Assembly: GCA_022747635.1 (NCBI GenBank)
Contig: JAKTNV010000014.1
Coordinates: 6,028,001-6,092,000, forward strand
Length of the DNA: 64,000 nt
Reading direction: 5' to 3'
Source: Hetaerina americana
Lineage: Eukaryota > Arthropoda > Insecta > Odonata > Calopterygidae
Shown here: piece by piece, positions 11,590 to 23,960 of the stretch
How the letters are laid out: every line of letters begins with the position of its first letter
How positions within the stretch are numbered: position 1 is the stretch's first letter
Notes under the pieces: model-generated
Seen by the model: the letters and a program-made list of their open reading frames with translations, nothing else
What the model was told of the DNA's origin: nothing
Databases searched by the model: none
Position numbers and translations under genes: made by a program

Positions 11590-11873
11590 CTAAGTGGTAT
11601 AGTATGTTGTCATTATCTCACCTTACATGTACCTCATTTTTACTTCCCTCCGTGTTCCTAACAGCTCCTCTCTTATGCGCACAGAAGTCAAAATCCCACT
11701 AAATACCTTAATGCATAGGCCTATAGCTGTCATGACCTACATTACAGGAATTATTTTGAATATTTATTGCAACTAAAAATTAAGAAAACTTACATTTTTA
11801 TGCTGCATGCCTCTCTCACAACCTGCACACAAACCAAAGCGGTGGCTCGCAGAGTACCATGTAGATGTAGAAT
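11590..11873 (+). mobile_element. LINE 3' UTR and tail (CR1/Jockey-like family)
   Basis: About 280 bp aligns by eye with the 3' UTR of the 51.7-52.4 kb copy. Shared landmarks in order are a TCTTRTGCGCA stretch, a GCATA/GCATGTAC-like stretch, a TATTTATTGCA stretch and the terminal GGTGGCTCGCAGAGTA block ending in TGTAGATGTAGA. No coding part is left. The intact hexamer tail marks the 3' end precisely. Confidence 0.7.
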
Positions 11874-13181
11874 AACTGACTACGGATACCGTCGTCCAAG
11901 ATTTCCATTTCGAAAATAATAACTGAGTTAAGCAGAGGCGTGCAAACATTATGCCTTTCGAATAATAATGCACGCTAATTTCAATAAATATTAATTTTCC
12001 ACTGTACACAAAGCCTAAATTATACTATGAGTAATGTTAATTCTGTAATATACTTTGGAAGTTAAAGCTACTGCGATGGAATCTATGACTTTTAGAGTCA
12101 AACAATGGTTTGTCGTGAAATAGATTTAAATCTTGAGATGAAAATTACCAAAGGTAATAAATTCTAAAAATTTATCAGCGAAACAGAAAAAAATTTATTC
12201 ATTCCCGAAAACACGCACCAGCCTACATCCACGCGAACCGGCACGAGCCCATGGGACGGAAGGCGTAATGAAGCCAAGTTTGAATCATGCAATTTTCGGT
12301 TACCCCGAAGACAAGATTTTTACTGCAAATATTGGGGTGATTTTATTTTGCGATCAAGATTTTGCTAAGGGAAAGCGAGTATTTTAATATATAAGCACTG
12401 GAATCCATCCACTTATGATTTTCCCGGTAGCCTAACCATCCGATATTATGTAGGGCTCTGAAAATTCCGCGAAATGCTCAAATCTAATACGGGGCCACAA
12501 GACTGGAAGCACTTTCACCAAGTGCCAGAGCCATTGAGAGCCTTCTAAGCTGGGGAACAGCGAGCTGTCCCGAGTAAATTTCAACAAATAACAATAATGA
12601 AATGAAGTATCAGATTCGCCGCTCTAAAATATTAAGCCATAACTCCCTAATAATGCATGCACTCATATCCCATACACCTTTTCTCCTTTGACGTAGATTA
12701 CTGACGTATTAACCTGCGTAAATTCATCAGTAAGGAGTAAATAACTGGACCGCAATACAGCATATAAGAAATTTCTACGCCCTATCTTATCGAACATAAA
12801 CTCGAGGAAATAGAGCTAAAGGAAACATACTTTTCTTTGCCAGCTATGATACAAATCCACGACTTTGGGGTCGTCGGTCGCACAATCCAAGTCGGCATGT
12901 ACGAATTATTGAATTACCCATTAGGCAGAACTGCCTTCATTTTCTCTAGAATCATTAAAATAATTTTATTCACACGGCCTGGTGCCAACATTACAATGCC
13001 ATTATCACATATCATTCCTTTATGAACATAAGTAGTCCTCGTCGAGATGACATCGTAATGTTTATCAATGCAGAGTAAATGAAATCGCTAAAATGGGCAA
13101 TTTTTGGAAATGGAAAGCAAAAGGTCATACCTATTGTTAATAAAATCATCGAGTAATGCATAAAATTTGTCGCTCGGGGCA
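11874..13181. other. AT-rich spacer, nothing recognised
   Basis: No supported gene, RNA or repeat. Confidence 0.5.
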
Positions 13182-13270
13182 TCAATATCAACCTCTACAT
13201 AAATACCCTGCGATCCACCAAAAAGATGTGTGGCGGGAGGTCCAAGGACCAGGTGGGATGGATTAAGGGA
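13182..13270 (-). mobile_element. LINE 3' tail fragment (CR1/Jockey-like family)
   Basis: The minus strand carries CTTGGACCTCCCGCCACAC, then GGTGGATCGCAGGGTATTT and ATGTAGAGGTTGATATTGATG. This is the family tail with a decayed hexamer repeat. A 68-codon frame over it is a by-product. Confidence 0.7.
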
Positions 13271-13876
13271 TAAGGGAGAGGAAGGGTGTTTCAAGGGTTA
13301 GGAAAACCTAAAAAATATTCACTAAAAATCCCCGAAAAGAAGTGCAAAATAACGATGTCAAGTAGAAGAATAATTTCCACCTTCTCTTTCGCCAAATTTT
13401 CTCTACACATGCATACAGGTATTTGGGATGCATGGGAGAACAAATTAATTCAGGAATTGGAAACGTTTAAGAGAAAATCCGCCGGATTTGTGGAAAAATA
13501 GCAACGAGAAGAGAGTGAGCTTGAAGGGCAAGTTGGAGGAATTAGTTTGGGATTCCCTAGACACTCGAAGAGTGCAGGCAAGACTTATTAGAAAGGTACA
13601 GGACACCTCAGTATTCTTGCGACATCGAAGGAATTATTAGGATGCCAAATTATATTGATAGAAACGCCCATCGGCATAAAATATGATAGACATATTCACA
13701 GAAACAACGTAAAAAAGCACTCGTTCTTCCTCCGCATTGCACTCAATCTTAACTAAATCAAACTTAAGCAACCGAATATAGGAGTTAAATAAAAAACATT
13801 TAATGATTGAGTCAAATATTTCATTGTGTGTATATGCAAGTATGTGTGTATGTGTACGAGTATTCTTTTATATAAG

Positions 13877-13878
<2 letters not shown>
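13271..13878. other. spacer, nothing recognised
   Basis: A 71-codon plus-strand frame at 13286-13501 shows no domain. No other feature is supported. Confidence 0.45.

Positions 13879-13931
<53 letters not shown>
13879..13931. repeat. (TA)n microsatellite
   Basis: Perfect TA tract of about 53 bp, lying 25 bp upstream of a LINE tail. Confidence 0.98.
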
Positions 13932-13935
<4 letters not shown>

Positions 13936-13954
13936 GTGTATGCATGAACTAATA

Positions 13955-14030
13955 ATTCTCCACGTTTGGCTAATGCCCTTACACCTCCCGCCACACGCCC
14001 TTGCGGCGGCTTGCGGGGAATTGTTTACAT
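13955..14030 (+). mobile_element. LINE 3' tail fragment (CR1/Jockey-like family)
   Basis: CCTCCCGCCACACGCCC followed by GGCGGCTTGCGGGG is the best-preserved example of the tail stem in the window. The upstream TTTGGCTAATGCCC also resembles the 17.35 kb copy. The body is missing. Confidence 0.7.
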
Positions 14031-15562
14031 GAGCCCAAAGCAACGATCACCGAAAGAACGGCGCGGTCCTTTCAAAGAATTATGCACGGAATTCAATAAA
14101 GAAAACCGAAAGGATAAGTTGACGGGGATGAACGTCAAAAAGAAAACGACCGTTTGAGGAAGGGGATCCATAAAATATATCACCGCCGTCATAAATATTT
14201 AATGATCTATATGCATGTCGAGTGAGGCAGAGGAAATCATTGTGAGGATATTCTCGTCTATCTGCATCGATTAATACTGGAACTCCCCCTTTATCCCCTC
14301 TACGTTCGCGACAAACTTTCCTCCGAATGCATGACCTTTCAAAATTCTTCGACCTACAGACTATCTATTCTATCTTCCACTAAACGATCTAACCTTCCCA
14401 TCTATTTTTGCTAAGTAATGATATCTTCGACGGCTTCACCGCTCGAATATTTATTCCCTTCGATGCAGCGATACGGCAATATTCATGCAAAACGGTCGTG
14501 TCGGGACGACAAAGCCCCACTTATCGGGACCGAGTGCCATTCATTTCCATCCTTAACTTTTTTTAAGCACGCACGGAAAGGGAAAAGCTGAAATTTCTTC
14601 TCAGGAGGAAGCGTGTGGTGGGAGGATGTAGTTGTGGCGACATGGACGAAGAGGTGAATCGCATACGAATGGTGTAAGTAAGTTTAGAAAAGTGTTTCTC
14701 TTTTTACTATCTCAAACTTAAAAAAAAAATACCGCAATGGGTGATTTCAAGTTCTTCAAAATTGGATCCTACAATGGACATTTAAGAATGCCCACCCAGA
14801 TTATTAAAACCGTTCCGTCTTCAACCGAATGGTTAAGGTCTAATGCCAGGACTAAAGTTTCCCCACCGGATTCGACACTTAAACGGCTGGTCGAATGATA
14901 AATTTTTATGGATCCCCGTCACGACAAAACCCAAGATTTATTGAAAAATACGTAACCAACCAGAATGGACCCTGGAACTCGGAAGGCTTAAGAATGCACT
15001 GGCGAAATTGTGGCAGGATTAAGACAACTCACACCGTACACTGCGCGGGAGGAAAAATTGGATTAACCGACAAAAATGATAGGTAGTGTACATAAGCCAC
15101 ATGGTGCTTTCACAGGTCGTATAGATATATGTATATGTGTGCGTGTGCGAGCACGTATATACTTCCTGATCCGACCCAGAGAGGCTTTTCCGGCCGCTGC
15201 CTGCGGGGTGATATATGTTGAACGAACGGGGAATGGGGGGTTTTTGTGGGAGAGTGAGAAATCGACGGGGAAAGACACGCGCAAGAAATGGAGAAAATTC
15301 GTGAGAAAATGAGAACCCGCGGAGAAAATGGTGGTGAAGTGAAAAGAGGTGGAGAACTTATTGGGGAAGGTTAACCAAAGAGAGCGGATATTACGAGCAA
15401 GAAGATAGATAAACAGTATGGATAGTACCGCTGTAATGGTCCAGGAAAGTAAACACCACTTTCATTGTCGTTATTACATTTTAATGGGCTTTGTTCAACT
15501 TTAATGGCAACACTTCAATATTCTCCTTAGAAATCCAAGACTTTGAATAGAAAATCCAATTC
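14031..15562. other. spacer, nothing certain
   Basis: No coding signature. GGCCGCTGCCTGCGGGGTGA at 15191-15210 weakly recalls the LINE tail stem but lacks its upstream half. Confidence 0.4.
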
Positions 15563-15735
15563 CGAAGAAACTGCGGGAGACGCCGCAACAGTAACTTTTA
15601 ACGGAGTCATCCACTAATATACATTTCAATGCAATAATTTTAGAGTGTAAAAATCATTCACCTTGACCGGGGTTCGAACCCGGATCCCTCACCATCTGGT
15701 CGAGTGATTTAGCCAGTTAAGCTATCGAGGCTTCC
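15563..15735 (-). mobile_element. tRNA-derived SINE (family 1)
   Basis: On the minus strand the head reads like a tRNA gene. An A-box-like TAGCTTAACTGG (around 15713-15724) and a perfect B-box GGGTTCGAACCCC (15669-15681) form a type 2 RNA polymerase III promoter. The tRNA-like head is followed by a non-tRNA body that recurs at 57.7 kb (TTTTTACACTCTRAAATT, GATGACTCCGTTAAAAGTTA, GCGGGAGACGCCGC on the opposite strand). The tRNA half no longer folds as a clean cloverleaf, so this is a retroposon rather than a functional tRNA. Confidence 0.8.
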
Positions 15736-16289
15736 TCTATATCTCGGAAACTCTAGGGTCTTTTAAAGGAACAAGATGTTGTGACGAAATAGTGTACATA
15801 CAATGTCACAGGCATTCGTAGTCGTGCGCGACGCGCCACAGTCCATGAAGTTAAAGCCAATTTTTAAGCACTAAGGCTGTTCATAGTACGAACTAAAAAT
15901 ACCCAGTCGCCATACATTGAGAAAATGAATATAGGAATAATATTGAACTCAGTCAGGGTTTTGTTGATACAGATACTTGCGTAGATATTTGTTATGCACG
16001 ACAAATTTAACTTCTTCAAATAAATAAACGTTTGAAGGTTTATAAACGCTACGAGAATTCAACAATGGTTTTAAAACAAGCAGTTAATTAGTGCATATAA
16101 AAAAATTGAATTTTTTCAGATCCAGCAAATAAATATACAGCACATTTGAAAGTGGTCGAAATTAGAAGGAGACAATGTTTCAGTCACGAATTAAAAACAA
16201 CGTCAGGAAACGCTTCATACTTACGGGTAATTATAATAAAATATATCCCATTGTAACGACGTTTTGAAAATTTACACGAAATAAAAATT
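15736..16289. other. AT-rich spacer, nothing recognised
   Basis: This could contain the decayed 5' part of the LINE that becomes readable at about 16290, but I cannot follow the reading frame here. Confidence 0.4.
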
Positions 16290-17432
16290 GTAGAAAATGA
16301 ATTTTTTTTGAATAACTGGATTAAGGACTTCACATCTAACCGCATATGTAAAGTAGTTGTCTACGGGTTGAGTTAATAAGAGGCACATTTAACTCCTTGA
16401 GTACCACAGGGAAATGTTAAAGGACCCCTGCTCTTTTTGTTATAAATTAACGACCTATGCTTCCACATTTAGAGTATTATTGGATTGTTTGCAGACGACA
16501 CAGGTATTTACAGAGCAATTGGGACACCGGTAGGTTAAGGATTAATCTCTAAAGATTTAGCCAAGACATAAGTATGGTGTAAAAAATGGGTTTTAAATTA
16601 AATATCACAAGTTTTTGGATACACTGAAAGATAAACGACACATAAAATACAAAATAGATGGGATATAGTTGAGAATTCCAAAATAGATCAACTACTTATG
16701 GGCTACACTTAAATACAGCATTTCCTGGGGTACACACATCAGAGGAGTATGCGGGTTAGCCTTAAAGAAGCTAGGCTTCATTATACGGGTGACAGAAAAA
16801 AGCAATGAAAAATTAAGAGTGCGAGGGTGTTATTTCGCTTTAGTTAGGCCACATTTAGAATACGCGGCAAGCATTTGGGATCCATAAGAGGATACGTCAT
16901 TTAAAAATACATATAAGGTTCAAATAAAATCCAAACATATTAGTCAAAAATTGCTATGATAAGCGATTCAATGCATGACGGGTATGCTGGAGGAATATTA
17001 GGTTGGGAACCCCTTGATTCTCGAAGAGAACATGCAAGACTGACTTTTCGAGTAAGGTGCGTGCCACCCAAATTTTACAGCGACACAGAGAAAATAATTA
17101 TGGCCCCAAACCTTATTGGTAAATTCGATCAGCGAGATTAAATAGTGAGTGATAAACACATACCAATTGAACATACATAAAGACATACCAAAATTGAACC
17201 CAAGAGTCAGATAAAATTAATTACCAATAATTTGATGAAACTGTCCACCGCAAAAATTATTGCATGATTCATACCGAACTGTATGCACACGAGATTTGCA
17301 TATGAGTTCACAAGTATTATTCAAGTAAATATATATACTAATATTCCTCGTGTATGGCTCATACCCTAGCATAGCAACCCCCGCCACACGTCCTTACGGC
17401 CACTTTCGGGGTATTTCCTAGATATAGATCAG
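16290..17432 (+). pseudogene. CR1/Jockey-like LINE, reverse transcriptase to 3' tail, decayed
   Basis: This is the longest retrotransposon remnant in the window. Conceptual translation with frame changes gives NNWIKDF, then VPQGNVKGPLLFLL and INDL (16400-16455), then the catalytic block LFADDT (FADD at 16488-16499). Further on are LNTAFSWGTHI, then ALVRPHLEYAASIWDP (about 16837-16887), then NPLDSRREHARLTF and GKFDQRD. This order is the palm and post-palm part of a CR1/Jockey-group reverse transcriptase. Many stops and frameshifts show it is dead. The 5' part (endonuclease, ORF1) is absent, as expected from 5' truncation. The 3' end at about 17376-17432 carries the family tail stem (CCCCCGCCACACG ... 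TTTCGGGGTA) and a TAGATATAGAT end. Confidence 0.85.
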
Positions 17433-17486
17433 ATATTGTCAACGAGTAAATAAGTACCGTGTTTCGCAGCACCGGCATTCTGTGAT

Positions 17487-17487
<1 letters not shown>

Positions 17488-17559
<72 letters not shown>
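17488..17559. repeat. (TG)n(TA)n microsatellite
   Basis: A short TG run passes into about 58 bp of TA, starting some 55 bp after the LINE tail. Confidence 0.97.
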
Positions 17560-17563
<4 letters not shown>

Positions 17564-18320
17564 GTTACATAAGGGATGATTAGGAAGATATTCCAAAGTT
17601 AATTGCTTTTCAAAACTATGAGACGTGGCGATATTCAGTCTATGCCTATACAAACCTGCCTTAAACGGTAGACTACCAATTAATGCATTTCACAATCCAA
17701 CACTCCAATCATGCATTAAATCAAGCTTCCATCTTATTTACAAGATCAAGGTTAGACCAACCCCACCAACCACCCAATCAGTTGTACTCTTAAAGGGATG
17801 ACATTTTATAAACGAGAGATTGCACATTGGTGCGTGCGATAATTACGTCTCCACTCCCGTCATTCTTTAGTCACGGACGCATTTCGTCGTCCACCAACGA
17901 ATTATTTCCCAGAGAACGGAACCAACTTCACCACACCGCTCGTGAATAGACATTCAGGTCAACGTTCGGGACGGCTCAGTAGTTATTGCTTAAGAGATGT
18001 ATCACCGACCTATGAAAGAAAGGAAGCACTTCAACAGGAAAAAGGAGAGATGTGGGGTTTGAGAGTGAAGAATTTCAGCGTTGGGACCGAGAATGGGACG
18101 GAATAGTAAATCGGCAAATGGGGGTTGAGAGTTTAGAAGTGAGATGGCAGCGGGGATACGAAGGGAAAACGATTGCGTTTGGGCAGCGAATACAAAAAAG
18201 AAGAGCGATTGGGGAGGTAGAATAAAGCGAGGAAGAGAAAGAAGGAAATGCATGGGCTCGAGAGAGAGAGGGGTGGTCGGGATACGCCTATATAGTATAC
18301 TATATAAAGGATATATGTAT
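17560..18320. other. spacer, nothing recognised
   Basis: Moderate composition. A 121-codon minus-strand frame at 18002-18367 is P/S/L-rich and without a domain. Confidence 0.45.
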
Positions 18321-19040
18321 AAGGATGGATGAGAGAGGGAGGGAGACGGAGAACCTTGGGAGTTCATAGAACCTGTTTTCTTATCTCAGCCGACGCAGGC
18401 CTCTTTCGAAGCCTGCCAGCATCCCCCAGCTACCTCACCGCGCTTCCCCTCCGTCCCACCCCACCCCCCAAGTCCTCCCAGCACATTCGCACCCCCACCC
18501 CCCCTTACGCATCCAACAGGCGGGCGCACACAACCACACTTTCCCCTTCCCGCCCGCCCTCTTAACCCTTACCTCCCCGATGGCGGGCTCTCGGCAGCAT
18601 CCCTAAACCTGCCCTCCACGCCCCGCACGCACACACACACACATACATTCCACACCCTTCCCCCACCCCTTGTCCCATTTCTCCTCCCGCACCACCCTTC
18701 GCCGCACTCCATATACTTCGGAGGGTGGAAGGAGAAGACGCCGTAACAAAGGAACGAGGGATGGGCAGGGAGAGAAAGGGATATGTGGGTGGTTCGGATT
18801 GCATGGAGGTGAGCCGCGTGGTAGGAGGTGGTGGTGGGGTGTAGTAGTCGTAGTAGCATGGGCCGCACTACACTTGCGCATTATGGAGTTGAAGGGGACC
18901 GCCTTGTGAGTCCACGTACAATCTCCATCCCCGTCCGACTCCCACTTGCCCTTGAGGACGGAGTCCATCGGATGAGGTGGTCCGGACCGGACCGTGATGG
19001 CTAAACACAAAGCAAGGGGAGGATGGCTCAAAACTTGCCG
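18321..19040. other. GC-rich, C/T-biased island with (CA)n
   Basis: C-rich DNA with pyrimidine runs (18440-18580, 18650-18700) and a CACACA run at about 18628-18643. Many overlapping frames exist in both directions, which is what such composition produces. No promoter element could be assigned with confidence. Confidence 0.4.
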
Positions 19041-19309
19041 AGAGGTCCAGATAATAAAAATGAAGAGACATGTTCGACGTGTGCTTGGGGTTCACTAGAG
19101 GCTTGCGGGGGGGGGAGTGAAAGGCAATGCCTGATCACGTATTCGGAAGAGGAGGCGAGGGAGGGCATTAGTGCGTGTGAAGATAATCTCAGTCTCCGAG
19201 GCCCCGCACTTTCATACTGCAACGACGAGATCCTCGTTTGAAATCCCAAGACTTTTTATCATCTACATCTAAGTGTTTACAAATGTGAGGGAGTCAATGG
19301 ATGGGACGT

Positions 19310-19780
19310 TGATTAAAGGTGTTAGGAAAAGGCCAGTGAAGCTTTGATGCGGAGCTTAGTTTTGTGCGGAGAGGAAAAATGGTCGTTGAAACAAGATAAT
19401 TATCAGAATTAGATTTGAATCTTTTGAGACGTGGGTACGGAAGGGGGTGGACAAAGTGAAATGAACCGAAAGAAAAAACACACGAATAAGTACAAGTACA
19501 CGGTGAGCGAAGGGAGAATTGTTGGAATAAATCAAATGGAGGCAGGAAGAGTGGATGCACATCGCTTTGACTGGTGATGAAAAGCAGAAGACTATGGTAT
19601 AAGGGAGAACACTAGGCAAGCAATGAAGAGGACGGAAAAGGACAGAGATGTTGGATGGAATGATGATGGGCAGTAGAAAGTATGCTGTATTGAAGAAAGG
19701 CCAATGGAAGTGTAGGGTATCAGGTTATGTCTAGTTAGAGGAGGGTTAGAAATGTAGCAATAATCTGCGCCATCCAAAAC
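19310..19780 (+). pseudogene. non-LTR retrotransposon C-terminal remnant (second LINE type)
   Basis: Translation across frameshifts gives GEEKWSLKQDNY, then FETWVRKGVDKVK, ERKNTRI, GRTLGKQ, then EMLDGMMMGSRKYAVLKK. This matches the order of the region after reverse transcriptase in RTE/L2-type LINEs (…ETWTL…FEMWxWRRM…RGRPR…). Two other copies of the same type are at 51.2 and 60.4 kb. All three are frame-broken. Confidence 0.6.
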
Positions 19781-20086
19781 CTAACTTAAATGGTAAACTA
19801 CCTCACTATTATAATAATCTGCATTTACACAATGCCCCTTTCCTCCCTCTCAATAGCCCTGGGCTGCATTACCATCTCAGGCCTCGAATGCGAAGGGAGA
19901 AAGGGAAAGGGGGGATTTAATGGTCGGAATTTAAAAGCGGTCAGGCAAGGGATGCAAATGGGCAACGTTGTGGCATGGTGGATGCGGAGTGACGACACGG
20001 GGATGACAGTACTTGCAGTTTGTCCAATATTCCAGAGCACCCTCCTTTTAGCTATTCCACCGTATCCTTTGCCGAATTATATCGCG

Positions 20087-20470
20087 GGCAGAGTAGAAGA
20101 GCTTTGTAAAACTTGGTTAAGATAAACTAAGTGGCGTATCAAGATTATTAGAGGGGATAGGTTGAGCATTAATAAAGGAGCGAAGGTAAAATTACGGAAT
20201 AACTCTCTTGCGTATATTGAAAGGATGTAGCGATGATGTTGAAAATGTATCATTAGCTTAAAATGTGATACTTTAGGAAAGATAATGTAAATAAAATTAG
20301 AGAGATTAAGTGTACAACAGACAGATTTAAGATGTAATTTTTCCCACGGACGATAAGGAATCAGAATTACGTCCGACCGCGCAATGGGGAAAAAGTATTT
20401 TGTCAAAAGTAGCCTATGTGTAATCACCCCCTGCCACACAGCCTAGCGGTGACTTACAGGGTAGTATTTA
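20087..20470 (+). pseudogene. CR1/Jockey-like LINE 3' fragment
   Basis: The 5' part shares TTTGTAAAAC and GCGTATCAAGATTA with the copy at 51.77-51.82 kb. The coding end reads RKDNVNKIREIKCTTDRFKM, then a stop and FFPRTIRNQN, the C-terminal signature of this family. The tail ACCCCCTGCCACAC ... GACTTACAGGGTAG ends it at about 20465-20470. Confidence 0.75.
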
Positions 20471-20719
20471 ATAATAATAAAATCCATTCGGAGTGCCGAA
20501 ACTTTATACATATCGATGGTCCGAGAAAAACCGAGAGTCACAATTACATTATCCCGAGAGACGGCGATCTCGTTTAAACTTGGCCTCCCAGCCTCTCTGA
20601 CTTCCCACTTTTTAAACAGAACTAGTTTCATGCAAATTTGATCGTGAATAATAGTTTTCATTCAAGTTGAATTGCGAATAATATCGTTAGCCTTAATAAA
20701 TATAGTTCAAAGTATTTTT

Positions 20720-21460
20720 GGTTAATGTCACGTTCACCACATTATCGCGGGGGAAAACACAGCGAGGATGGGAGTGAGATGGTATATAAATTTCCTCACA
20801 ATTTCCCTCTTTGTCTATTCCCCTTCCTCCCGTCAACGCGAAGGAGGCGATGCCACACGAAGCCAACAAAGGGGAAGGGGGGGCACGCACAGATTGGAGT
20901 AGAGTTCTCCAACCCAGCAGCTCCTCTGCGGTCGGTCGGATGGAGGGAGAGACGGGATGGGTGCGCGGAGGAAAGGGCCGTCGTCGCCTTTTTTGAAATA
21001 AAGAACGAGATCTCGAATGTTTCCGTGAGGGTATACGCTTTGTGGTATCATTCCCACTCATTCCTCCGCCTCTCCCGACCCCCATCTCGCTACAAATGTA
21101 TGTGGCATGCGAAGAGGATGAGAGGAAACTGATATGCGCATGATGGAAGGAACGTGGAGGGAGCGATCCCTCTCCTTCCCGACATTTTTTCTCATCCTCC
21201 TCCTCCGTGTACTTCCTTGGGATGGAGCATTCTTCTCCTCCTTCGGGGTCGAATATGGAACGCAAAAACCGGAAAGGTGAGGGAAATTTAATTTTTTTTC
21301 GGTGGAGGGAAGAATAAATAAATAACAAGCGACCGACGGGAAACATAAGGAAGGGCTGAGAAGAGATACGCTGTCCCGAGTGACGTTGTTCCCGTCAGAT
21401 CCCATACTTGGAACCATTTCGCGGTCGCGGGAAGGGAAATATGAAACCATAGGGGAAAAA
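20720..21460. other. GC-rich, purine/pyrimidine-biased island
   Basis: Alternating C/T- and G/A-rich stretches. The 217-codon minus-strand frame (20693-21346) and 135-codon plus-strand frame (20725-21132) overlap, are low in complexity and match no domain, so I do not call genes. Confidence 0.4.
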
Positions 21461-22480
21461 ATATTTTCCACTTAATTGAAATGCCTTTCGATGAGCAGTG
21501 GAACTTCGAATATGTTGGCAAGAATGTGAACCACGAACAGTAAGTGAACGAAAGTGAAACCCAAGGGCAAGGATGCCACACCGCGCATTATTTCGACTCA
21601 GGACATTGAAAAATGAAGTGAGATTGCGAGATATGTCTCGTTCTATTCAGGAAGAATGAATAAATGCGTGTTTCTCTCTCTCTCTCAAGTTGGGAAAAAT
21701 GAACGCCAGTGTTGCAAGTCACCTATTTAAACATATCCAATAAGAGAGATTGAAACGCATTTTGGACATGAGGTGCGTGATGTAATTAGCATTTCATGAA
21801 ATTATTGCCGTTTATTAAACATAAGTAGATAAGTAAAATATCTAAGTCCTGAATAATATCCAACAAACCATGCAGCAATGTATCCATTGGATTTACGACG
21901 AAATACTTAGATTAAGCAAATTTATGGCAACTATTTTTACACATTTACGTATTCTATTTTTAATTTAATCTTCATGCAACTTCAAGTTTTGCCCGAGTTG
22001 AAAAATATGTATTACATGACTTTCAATTTGTTACTGCAATATAAAAACAGAACTGAAGCGATAAATAACTTATCATCTTAGCCATCCTAAATTTCTCCAA
22101 TCATATTGAGTTTTAAAATACTTTTCATCTATAAAATAAATATTGTATAACTGTAATAGATTAATTCAAAGTCCCTCGGCTTTCTGTTGCTATTAAACCT
22201 CCTCAACTACGTGGATATTTTACGATGTTTACACTGACTGCCCCGTAGTTACGAACGTTGATACTTGAAGAGGAGGTGTTGGCATGGACATATCTCATGA
22301 AGAGCTTTTACATTTCAAATACTGAAGCACATGTTTGAAATTTTCTCGCATCGCTAGTCCTCCATGACAATGCCTTCAGTACTTAACCAGGGAAAAATGA
22401 GCACGAGGATTGGAAAATGTTTTCCGAACAAGATGAAGTCCAACGGCAAGCCTCGGAAAGTTTTAACAAGCACTCCGAAA
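21461..22480. other. AT-rich spacer with a (CT)n run
   Basis: A short TCTCTCTC run occurs at about 21673-21686. Otherwise nothing is supported. Confidence 0.5.
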
Positions 22481-22920
22481 CAATCTCTTCCCGAAGGAAA
22501 GAATCGCACGCTCCGAAGAACAGGGGTTACGACTACTACCGTCCATCTCGCCGAAACAAGAAAACGAAATCCGTTCCCCGTCATCTCCCGGGCAGAGAGA
22601 GAGAGAGCGAAAGGGATAGGAAGAGTGGAGGGGTTGAAGGGTCCGAAAGACAAGACGGACGAAAGACGAACAGATCACGCGCCGGACCCCGCGATATTTT
22701 CTCCGCCTGAGAGCGGCGGGGTGTGAAGGAGGCATGAGGAGGCGGCCCTTGCGCGTGTCATTGACGGGGAGTGGACCCCTACGTCCAACCTGTCTGTCCT
22801 TTAGGGATTCATGCGCCCGTCCGCATTCCCGTCACGTTCAAAACCCTCGTATTAGGCATTCGCGGGAGTCCCACCCGCACGACTTGGGAGCGTGATCCAC
22901 GGCCACCGGCCTTTCTGGTC
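22481..22920. other. GC-rich island with (GA)n
   Basis: GC-rich block with a GAGAGAGAGAGAG run at about 22595-22610. Basic-residue-rich frames on the plus strand have no recognisable domain. Confidence 0.35.
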
Positions 22921-23579
22921 GCATAATATTTTCCTGTCATTATTATTATTTTTTGACCGCCCTGCTTACTTCACAGCCGACGGATTATTTAGATTAAAAG
23001 TTTCCGCTCTACCTCTGTGAGTTGATCAGCTCTTTGTACGCGGGATCCATCACGATAAACCGAATAATTATCCCGAGGAGTGAGATTAAATTAAAAGATG
23101 GTCAACTTTATAATCCGAAATAAACCTTAGCGAAGGATTGGTGAAGGATAGGACTTAGGCGATACCGAGGTCGTGCACTAGCGGTACGATAAGTACGATT
23201 GGCATCCCGGTCCCTATTTGAGCAAACCGTCCGCCGGATGAGACGCTGAATTGAGTGACCCCTTGATGCCTATCGCCAAAAGTAGCCCAATGACGACGCC
23301 GGGTTTCTCTCTCCGCCCTTCTACCTGAACATATTATTCTTACAAAAATTGGCCACCTAACCCTAATGGCTAAAATGTATTTAACTTCCGGTCGCATTTA
23401 CTATTAACTACAATTACTCGTAATGCTCGATATACATAGTGAGAACGCGAAAACGCGAGAGGCTCACTTGCCATTCAGGCAATATTATGGATTGGCGTAG
23501 TTGTTAGATTTATTAGAATACAAAATTGAGGGCATTGACATTAAATAGATTAAAATGGAGGTCTACAGTAAACAAATCC
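22921..23579. other. spacer, nothing recognised
   Basis: A short ATT-repeat region lies near 22937-22952. No other supported feature. Confidence 0.45.
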
Positions 23580-23960
23580 TTGAATTGAAATACTGATGAT
23601 GAGAATCAAAAAATTACAACGGTAGAGCACTTACGTTTTGGAGTGATAGAAAGAGAAAACACAGCTCTTCGCATTTAACAGATGGGATTGAATTACGCAC
23701 CTCGGAATAAGTTAAATTCTTGCAAGTCATTCTTCGGGACACAAGCGTCGGAAGATTATGCGGGCAGCCTGCCTCCCGCCTTGAAAATGACTCTTATTAG
23801 ACGGATGACATGAAAATGTAGTGAAAGAGAAGAGGAGAGTTGTTATTTTGAGTTGGTTACGCCACATTTCAAAACACGCGGAATTCAAGCGGGACCTGTG
23901 AAGTGTCAGTTAGAGAAGTCGCTCTTCACAGAAGATATTCGCGATATTCGTGAATAAATG
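23580..23960 (+). pseudogene. CR1/Jockey-like LINE internal fragment, highly decayed
   Basis: The peptide CYFELVTPHFKTR (about 23847-23885) aligns with CYFALVRPHLEYAASIWDP of the 16.8 kb copy. The upstream bases also keep the order seen before that motif. It has neither the catalytic FADD region nor the 3' tail and is broken by stops. Confidence 0.5.

Noticed and set aside
15191..15210. GC-rich stretch like the LINE tail stem 3' half
   Set aside because: Only about 15 bases match and the CCGCCACAC half is absent, so similarity by chance is possible.
15661..15735. Functional tRNA gene
   Set aside because: The promoter boxes are good but the arms do not pair as a cloverleaf and the body continues into a sequence repeated at 57.7 kb, so it is a SINE.
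20693..21346. 217-codon minus-strand frame
   Set aside because: Low-complexity, no domain, and a 135-codon plus-strand frame covers the same island.
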